A stretch of 9,539 nt of DNA from an uncultured Sulfurovum sp. GTDB lineage: Bacteria > Campylobacterota > Campylobacteria > Campylobacterales > Sulfurovaceae. Under the pieces are notes generated by a model, which did no database searches, was not told the DNA's origin, and saw nothing but the letters and a program-made list of their open reading frames with translations. The stretch spans positions 1 to 9,539 of the forward strand of contig CACVAR010000363.1 in NCBI GenBank assembly GCA_902727905.1, written 5' to 3'. This document shows positions 4,850-9,539 of this stretch, in pieces. Position numbers and translations under genes: made by a program. How positions within the stretch are numbered: position 1 is the first letter of the stretch; each line of letters begins with the position of its first letter.

Positions 4850-6106
4850 ATGCTAGAAATTATCATGGTACTCTTTACCATTTATACCTTCCTAAAACTT
4901 TATATATCTGTTATGCAAATTGGTTACATTTCCCAAGAAAAGAATGGAGAAGCTGTACTGATGTCTCAAGAGAAATATCTTATTGCAGGTACTTATGCCA
5001 TTAAAAAAGAACGTTTAGGGATGATTTCAACTTTAGTTGACTATGCCATGTTTGTTTGGTGGGTAACTGTTGGATTTGCTTGGCTGACAAATGTATTAGA
5101 AACAGACAACTCAGTTATAGAAGCAGTGGTTTTTTTATTTGGATTTATAGCTGTTGGTTTTGTGATTGGTTTACCTTTTGAATTATACCAAACATTTAAA
5201 CTTGACAAAGAGTATGGTTTTACAAAAACAACATCAAAGCTTTATGTGGTTGATCAAATCAAATCTACAGTAATGTTTTTGATTTTTGGTGGGGCAATTT
5301 TTTATGCTTTAGCATGGATAGTGGTCAATGTCGGTTCATGGTGGTTATGGGGCTTTGCACTTCTATTTTCGGTGGCTGTTCTTATAAATGTTATTTATCC
5401 AACTATTATTGCTCCTATATTTAATAAGTTTACACCACTTGAAGAAGGTGAATTAAAAACAGACATTGAAAGCATGATGAATGGTGTGGGCTTAAAAAGT
5501 GATGGGGTATTTGTACTCGATGCTTCTAAACGAGATAGCCGTTTAAATGCTTACTTTGGTGGTCTTGGTAAGTCAAAAAGAGTCGTACTTTTTGATACAT
5601 TAATGGAAAAGCTAAGTAACAAAGAACTTTTAGCTGTACTGGGTCATGAACTTGGGCATTTTTCTCATGGGGATATTTGGAAAAACATTGGTATGATGGG
5701 TGTTCTTCTTTTCTCTTCATTCTTTATACTGGGAAATTTACCAGATACATTATTTACAGAAATGTCTGTGGCTAAAACAGCAGGTGTGGAGATAGCAATG
5801 ATGATGCTTCTTTTACCTCTGTTGTCATTTGTGTTTACACCTATACTTTCGGCTGTGAGTCGGCATAATGAATATGCTGCTGATGAGTTTGGTTCAGAAC
5901 TGGGTGGGAAAGAGAACTTGGTATCTGCTTTAATGAAGTTAGTAGAAGAGAATAAAGCATTTCCGAAGTCTCATCCTTTATTTGCATTTTTTTATTATAC
6001 ACATCCACCTGTATTAGAAAGACTTAAAGAGTTAGGTTATGATGCACATGCAGTAAATGAGGGATTGAAAAAAGAGGGTATATTTACTTTTTTTGATGAT
6101 AAATAA
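4850..6106 (+). CDS. M48 family membrane zinc metalloprotease (Ste24/CAAX protease type)
   Basis: This 418-residue integral membrane protein carries the M48 zinc site: HELGH (266-270) and the third ligand E341 in HNEYAADEFG, with D345 conserved beside it, plus the family THPP motif (384-387). The N-terminal half matches the Ste24-type M48 N domain: FELYQTFKLDKEYGFTKTT (110-128) and a loop NAYFGGLGKSKRVVLFDTL (233-251) just before the catalytic helix. About seven membrane helices are visible (roughly 1-20, 62-82, 92-112, 140-160, 165-187, 281-297, 313-333). Bacterial Ste24 homologues cleave membrane or envelope proteins; the substrate here is unknown, and bacteria lack the CAAX-prenyl substrates of the yeast enzyme. 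All catalytic residues are present, so it should be active. It is probably co-transcribed with the PDC-like sensor and ends at a strong terminator. Confidence 0.92.
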   Translation: MLEIIMVLFTIYTFLKLYISVMQIGYISQEKNGEAVLMSQEKYLIAGTYAIKKERLGMISTLVDYAMFVWWVTVGFAWLTNVLETDNSVIEAVVFLFGFIAVGFVIGLPFELYQTFKLDKEYGFTKTTSKLYVVDQIKSTVMFLIFGGAIFYALAWIVVNVGSWWLWGFALLFSVAVLINVIYPTIIAPIFNKFTPLEEGELKTDIESMMNGVGLKSDGVFVLDASKRDSRLNAYFGGLGKSKRVVLFDTLMEKLSNKELLAVLGHELGHFSHGDIWKNIGMMGVLLFSSFFILGNLPDTLFTEMSVAKTAGVEIAMMMLLLPLLSFVFTPILSAVSRHNEYAADEFGSELGGKENLVSALMKLVEENKAFPKSHPLFAFFYYTHPPVLERLKELGYDAHAVNEGLKKEGIFTFFDDK

Positions 6107-6140
6107 GAGAGAATTAAATTCTCTCTTTTATTTTATTTTT
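6105..6140. terminator. Bidirectional intrinsic terminator between convergent genes
   Basis: AAGAGAGAATT (6105-6115) and AATTCTCTCTT (6117-6127) form a near-perfect hairpin, followed on the plus strand by TTTTATTTTATTTTT. On the minus strand the stem is followed by TTATTTATC. It overlaps the last base pairs of both stop codons, serving the protease gene (stop 6104-6106) and the TPR gene (stop 6116-6114). Confidence 0.85.
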
Positions 6141-7283
6141 ACGAAGTTTAGCAATTCTACCTAAAAGCATTTCTGCTTCTTCATGTAGTTTGTATTGTCG
6201 TAAAATATTCTCTGCATCATAAAGGGTTAAGGTAGATTGGTTGTAGTACTCAACCCCATCAATAATACATGATGCTAATTCTATGTTATATTTCTTTTCA
6301 TTATATTCAGTAAACTCTTTAAAAATCTCAATTGATTTAAAATGAAAAAACTCTGTTTTCTCAATATTTTTTTGATGATAATAGATAGATGCTAAGTTTT
6401 TAAATAACACAGCCACATTGTATCCATACTTAGTGGGATTATTCTCTGCCAATGAACTTAGATGAGGTAAAGCTCTTTTGTAAAATATAAGTGCTTTATT
6501 ATATTTTTTTTCAGTTGCATAAATACTTGCTAAGTTGTTTTGAACAATGGCAAGGCTCTCGGTATAACTCTCTGAATCTTTTTGTTTAAAGTTAACGAGT
6601 ATTTCCAAAGAGGTATGGTAATGCTTTTTTGCTTTTCTAAAGTTAGCTTGGAAAAAGTAAAGTGATGCTAAATCACAATGTAATTTACCTAATTCATCGT
6701 TGTATTCATTTAGTCCACGGTCAATTAAAAAGTTACAAGTTGCCAGTGCTAACTTATAGTACTTTTCTGCATGACTAAAAAGACTTTCCTCTTCATATAA
6801 AGAGATAAGCGAGAGGTAAATCTTGAGCAATGAAACTTGATGATAGGTATAACCTTCTTCTTCTACAGCCAGTGCATAATTTTCTAGGGCTTCAGTATAA
6901 AAATATTGTGCTAATGGTTTATTATGGTGTTCCTTATGCAAGTTTGCAACTTTAGTAGCTGTTTGCGCTAAAAGTATCGCATAGCTCACGAGTTGGGTTT
7001 CTCTAATAAGTATGCGTGAAAGCGTAATAATCTCTCTGTATTTATCTATGGCAAAGTCATACATACCTTGGCTCTCATAAAGTTCTGCTAATGCTCTAAA
7101 TACGTCTATGAGTAAGGGCTTATGTTTTCTTGGATTGACATTAGCAAGTTTGGTTCTAAGGGCTAAAGCTTTTTGGTATGAACGTTCAGAAAAAACGTAC
7201 TCTTTTTGTTCATTATACTTACTACCCATTTTCATGAAAGTATTTACCATGATTTCATCTACGGCTGTCTCTATTTTGTACAT
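6114..7283 (-). CDS. Tetratricopeptide-repeat protein, kinesin-light-chain-like spacing
   Basis: This 389-residue, all-helical protein has no signal peptide or membrane segment. TPR-like units can be seen at about 17-45, 62-95, 110-140, 157-186, 204-234, 249-280 and 295-325. The clearest are DLASLYFFQANFRKAKKHYHTSLEI, NLASIYATEKKYNKALIFYKRAL and NLASIYYHQKNIEKTEFFHF, each given here only as landmarks. Repeats recur every 42-46 residues instead of 34, the pattern of kinesin-light-chain-type TPRs with longer helices. The last about 60 residues are basic and lack clear repeats. The role is probably a cytoplasmic protein-binding scaffold; no partner domain is present. ATG 7283 is preceded by SD AAAAGGA (7297-7291), seven bases away. 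It is transcribed divergently from prmC. Confidence 0.85.
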   Translation of the reverse strand: MYKIETAVDEIMVNTFMKMGSKYNEQKEYVFSERSYQKALALRTKLANVNPRKHKPLLIDVFRALAELYESQGMYDFAIDKYREIITLSRILIRETQLVSYAILLAQTATKVANLHKEHHNKPLAQYFYTEALENYALAVEEEGYTYHQVSLLKIYLSLISLYEEESLFSHAEKYYKLALATCNFLIDRGLNEYNDELGKLHCDLASLYFFQANFRKAKKHYHTSLEILVNFKQKDSESYTESLAIVQNNLASIYATEKKYNKALIFYKRALPHLSSLAENNPTKYGYNVAVLFKNLASIYYHQKNIEKTEFFHFKSIEIFKEFTEYNEKKYNIELASCIIDGVEYYNQSTLTLYDAENILRQYKLHEEAEMLLGRIAKLRKNKIKERI

Positions 7284-7356
7284 ATCAAATTCCTTTTATA
7301 GTTTTCCTTTGATGCTTGTATATTCTATATAACATATAAAACGTGTAGAAAACGCA

Positions 7357-7393
7357 AAAAAGCATTAAATTTATTAAGTAAATTTAGCTTTTT
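7357..7393. repeat. Long AT-rich inverted repeat in the TPR/prmC divergent spacer
   Basis: AAAAAGC (7357-7363) pairs with GCTTTTT (7387-7393). Inside, AAATTTA (7367-7373) pairs with TAAATTT (7379-7385) around TTAAG. The form is terminator-like in both directions, yet no gene ends here, so it could cap an unannotated short transcript or attenuate leader RNA of the TPR gene. Confidence 0.45.
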
Positions 7394-7402
7394 AGAGCAT
7401 AA

Positions 7403-7460
7403 ACAATAATTTATAACATTAGTGATTGTAACTAAAACAATTTTAAATAACAATTATTGT
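7403..7460. repeat. Paired AT-rich operator-like motifs upstream of prmC
   Basis: ACAATAATT (7403-7411) and AATTATTGT (7452-7460) are a perfect 9-bp inverted repeat 40 bases apart. The second arm also forms its own short palindrome, ACAAT-T-ATTGT (7450-7460), vaguely like Fur/PerR boxes (about 10 of 14 positions of a Fur-type consensus, by eye). It lies about 50 bases upstream of the inferred prmC start. Chance is a real possibility in such AT-rich DNA. Confidence 0.3.
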
Positions 7461-7495
7461 GATGTATGCTCAAATAAATAAATTTGTATTTTAGC

Positions 7496-7501
7496 TATAA
7501 T
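7496..7501 (+). promoter_or_regulatory. Putative prmC promoter -10 box (leaderless geometry)
   Basis: TTTTAGCTATAAT ends at 7501 with a perfect TATAAT, seven bases before ATG 7509. Transcription would start at or next to the A of ATG. No -35 box or SD is visible. Confidence 0.55.
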
Positions 7502-7508
7502 TTTACTT

Positions 7509-8330
7509 ATGAATATAAATGAAACATTAAAATGGGCAAGTAAACAATTAGTAGAGAGTTGTGAACGTCCAACCTTTGAAGCAGAACTTCTTTTAGCATA
7601 TCACTTAAAAAAAGATAGAACTTATTTACACGCATTTGACAATAATGAAGTGATTCAACCAGAAGCCTTTAAAAGGTTAGTTAGTAGAAGAGCAACTCAT
7701 GAACCTTATGAATACATCGTTGGGGAAGCCAGTTTTTATGACATAGAACTAAATGTGGAAGCTGGGGTGCTTATTCCTCGTCCTGAGACAGAGATTCTTA
7801 TTGATCTTGTTGCTGAAATTATTGAAAAAGAGAATATTACGCATATTGCTGAAGTAGGAGTAGGTTCTGGTGCTATTTCTGTAGTTTTAGCAAGAAAGTT
7901 TTCAAAATTAACTATTATTGCTACAGATATTTGTGATACACCTATTAAAGTAGCCACATCAAATTTTAAAAAGTATGCTCTTGATGATAGAGTTGAGATT
8001 AGAAAATCGAATATTTTAGATGAAGTAAATGAAGCGCTTGAATTGGTTGTAAGTAATCCTCCTTATATAGCTGATGATTTTGAGTTAGAAAAAAATGTAG
8101 CAGATTATGAGCCTAAAGAAGCACTGTTTGGTGGTAGCGTAGGTGATGAACTTTTAAAACAAATCGTTTTAGATGTGAAAGAAAGAAACATAAAGTACTT
8201 GGCTTGTGAAATGGGTTACGATCAAAAAGAACCAATGACACAGTTTTTTAATAAAGTTGGGGTAAAATCTTACAAATTTTACAAAGACTTAGCTGGGTTT
8301 GACCGTGGTTTTGTTGTTGAATTTACTTAA
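7509..8330 (+). CDS. prmC: Peptide chain release factor N5-glutamine methyltransferase PrmC
   Basis: This 273-residue cytoplasmic enzyme transfers a methyl group from S-adenosylmethionine to the Gln of the GGQ motif in release factors RF1 and RF2, improving termination. The catalytic SNPPYI motif is at 182-187; its N183-P-P-Y186 holds the substrate glutamine. The SAM-binding motif I is AEVGVGSGAISV (114-125), and the acidic D140 of ATDI follows. LIPRPETEIL (88-97), diagnostic of PrmC/HemK, joins a helical N-terminal domain (1-75, including EAELLLAYHLKKDRTYLHA) to the Rossmann domain. The length matches the family. The ATG is supported by the NETLKWA-type beginning. No SD is present, and a TATAAT box seven bases upstream suggests a leaderless mRNA. 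It is followed after 16 bases by the DUF4149 gene, probably one operon. prmC is often near prfA in other bacteria, but prfA is not in this window. Confidence 0.95.
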   Translation: MNINETLKWASKQLVESCERPTFEAELLLAYHLKKDRTYLHAFDNNEVIQPEAFKRLVSRRATHEPYEYIVGEASFYDIELNVEAGVLIPRPETEILIDLVAEIIEKENITHIAEVGVGSGAISVVLARKFSKLTIIATDICDTPIKVATSNFKKYALDDRVEIRKSNILDEVNEALELVVSNPPYIADDFELEKNVADYEPKEALFGGSVGDELLKQIVLDVKERNIKYLACEMGYDQKEPMTQFFNKVGVKSYKFYKDLAGFDRGFVVEFT

Positions 8331-8346
8331 ATAAAAAAGAGAAAAA

Positions 8347-8829
8347 ATGTTAAAACAGTACTTTAGAATATTTACCATTATATTTATCATTACACTAGGA
8401 ATAACTTTAGGAGCAGGACTTTTTGCAGGTATTGTTGTTGCTCCTACTATTTTTAATTCAGAAGTTTTATTGGGTTCAGCACTTTTAACCCGTTTTCAAG
8501 AGGGTTTATTGATGACGCAGGTGTTTGAACGCTTGGCTTACCTTGTAAACTTTTTAGTCGTTATTGCAATCTTATATGAGGTTATAAAGTTCAAAGCATT
8601 TGAGAACACACGTTGGACGATGTTGTTTACTTTTTTAGTAGCTGCATCTGGTTTACTTTTTACTTCTTACTATATTCCTCAGATTTTAGAGATGCAAGCT
8701 TTAGGTGAAGCAGCGACAATGGGAGAGAAATTTGAAAATGTTCATAAAGGCTCAGAGTTAAACTTTAAACTCTTTGCCTTCTCTACTTTAGCTTTATTAA
8801 TCTCAACTTTGAGGAAAGTGTTAAGATAG
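8347..8829 (+). CDS. DUF4149-like four-helix membrane protein
   Basis: This 160-residue integral membrane protein has helices at about 6-30, 62-82, 91-110 and 139-156. Family-like landmarks are GAGLFAGIVVAPTIF (22-36), an FERLAYLVN segment at the start of helix 2 (60-68), and FENVHKGSELNF (129-140) before the last helix. That set matches DUF4149, a family of unknown function. The start has only a weak purine-rich SD (AAGAG, about 8337-8341). It begins 16 bases after prmC, so both are likely to share one transcript. Its last three codons overlap the convergent gene's end by 9 bp. No enzymatic residues are evident. Confidence 0.8.
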   Translation: MLKQYFRIFTIIFIITLGITLGAGLFAGIVVAPTIFNSEVLLGSALLTRFQEGLLMTQVFERLAYLVNFLVVIAILYEVIKFKAFENTRWTMLFTFLVAASGLLFTSYYIPQILEMQALGEAATMGEKFENVHKGSELNFKLFAFSTLALLISTLRKVLR

Positions 8830-9507
8830 ATGCTTATGTTCTACTGGATGTAGAATGTCTTCTTTATCTGGGTTAATGTATTCGTTTTCAATGTCTTGGA
8901 CTGAGTAGACATAACCCACACCATTAATGGTTTCAATTTCAAATGCACCTTCTGGTGTGTTGATGCTAGCATAACTGGTAGTTTTACCTTCAGTGAGTAT
9001 AACAGCATGTTTTGAGTTTTGATCCCCAACTAAATTACCTGTAACAGAAGTACTGCCATTTTTATGGGTAATTTTTTTACTGATGCTTACTTGATATTCT
9101 ACTTGACCTACTGCTGGTAATTTAATGACATCCCCAACAGCGAGTTTAGAAATACTGTTCTCTACAATTTGTATGCCTAAAAGAGGTTCAACACGTTGCT
9201 TATGAGGTATTTCCTTTAACAGTTCTTCTTTGTCAATTTGATGGTAAATGTTTGCTACTTTCTGCACTTTTACTTTTTCTACTTTCGTTAAAAGTTGCTC
9301 ATCCTTAGTAGTACTTTTCTCTTCCTTGTTTAAGGAAACCAGTTGTGTTAGATTGTCTTTGTCTGCTGGAAGTGCAAAAAATGCATCAACATCTTCAATC
9401 TCTATTTTTACTAAAGCATCTTTTTCCTCCACATTGGGAAGAAAGGTCTTAATCCCAATGGCAAGAAAAGTAGCGATACTTAAAGTTATAAGAACTTTTT
9501 TCTTCAT
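8821..9507 (-). CDS. Membrane-anchored protein with CpaB-like metalloprotease-chaperone domain
   Basis: This 228-residue protein begins with a basic tip and one hydrophobic helix (about 4-23, MKKKVLITLSIATFLAIGIK). No lipobox cysteine or clear signal-peptidase site is seen, so it is probably anchored with a periplasmic body. A Lys/Glu-rich linker (about 27-105) leads to a beta-rich domain (about 122-205) with landmarks LAVGDVIKLPAVG, GNLVGD, YASINTPEGAFEIETI and GVGYVYS. These resemble the C-terminal domain of CpaB, the membrane-tethered chaperone for the secreted metalloprotease CpaA in Acinetobacter, and propeptide-like domains of secreted metalloproteases. The assignment is from recalled pattern only. 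The SD AAAAGG (9521-9516) lies eight bases before the ATG. A protease partner would be expected upstream on the same strand, beyond 9539. Confidence 0.6.
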   Translation of the reverse strand: MKKKVLITLSIATFLAIGIKTFLPNVEEKDALVKIEIEDVDAFFALPADKDNLTQLVSLNKEEKSTTKDEQLLTKVEKVKVQKVANIYHQIDKEELLKEIPHKQRVEPLLGIQIVENSISKLAVGDVIKLPAVGQVEYQVSISKKITHKNGSTSVTGNLVGDQNSKHAVILTEGKTTSYASINTPEGAFEIETINGVGYVYSVQDIENEYINPDKEDILHPVEHKHLS

Positions 9508-9539
9508 CTTTATTGCCTTTTACTGATTTGCATTTAAAA

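Noticed and set aside
9248..9526. Plus-strand frame opposite the CpaB-like gene
   Set aside because: Ser/Phe-rich shadow; the minus strand has an SD, an N-terminal anchor and a recognisable domain.

Overview
The window is AT-rich and has a Campylobacterota (epsilonproteobacterial) character. The protein set (a TIGR02757/DUF2400 protein, a DUF4149 membrane protein, PrmC, a Ste24-type M48 protease and an Uup-type ABC-F protein) and the sigma70 promoters (good -10 boxes, poor or absent -35 boxes) would fit a Sulfurimonas- or Sulfurovum-like sulfur/hydrogen oxidiser. That genus-level guess is inference from protein style. I see no rRNA, tRNA, CRISPR array or prophage. Almost everything is ordinary chromosomal housekeeping, apart from one insertion sequence and several odd non-coding stretches.

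Layout. 1-318 (minus): the left end of an IS1-family element whose InsA reading frame is broken at a run of nine A. 326-2281 (minus): uup, an ABC-F ATPase. 2282-2372: a divergent promoter region. 2373-3310 (plus): a two-gene unit made of a 62-residue unknown protein and a DUF2400 protein, which seems to start at an AUA codon overlapping the preceding stop. 3467-3670 (plus): a 67-residue membrane protein. 3671-3887: an unusual spacer with a G8 tract, repeated GTAAC motifs, a 7-bp inverted repeat with a long loop and a perfect 36-bp palindrome. 3888-6106 (plus): a probable operon of a PDC/Cache-like sensor with four C-terminal membrane helices and an M48 zinc metalloprotease whose Shine-Dalgarno lies in a hairpin. 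6105-6140: a bidirectional terminator. 6114-7283 (minus): a TPR protein. 7284-7508: a divergent spacer with inverted repeats. 7509-8829 (plus): prmC followed by a DUF4149 membrane protein. 8821-9507 (minus): a membrane-anchored, CpaB-like putative protease chaperone, overlapping the DUF4149 gene by 9 bp tail to tail.

How the genes fit together. uup and prmC both serve translation: ABC-F ribosome/DNA maintenance and methylation of release factors. The sensor plus M48 protease pair suggests an envelope-stress or membrane-quality-control unit; this is inferred from adjacency. The CpaB-like gene implies that a secreted metalloprotease is encoded just beyond position 9539.

The points most worth checking are the AUA start and possible HhH-GPD glycosylase nature of the DUF2400 protein, the palindrome/G-tract spacer at 3671-3887, three genes with promoter -10 boxes placed for leaderless mRNAs, and the sensor that has no N-terminal membrane helix. 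I found no clear, wholly new multi-gene system.
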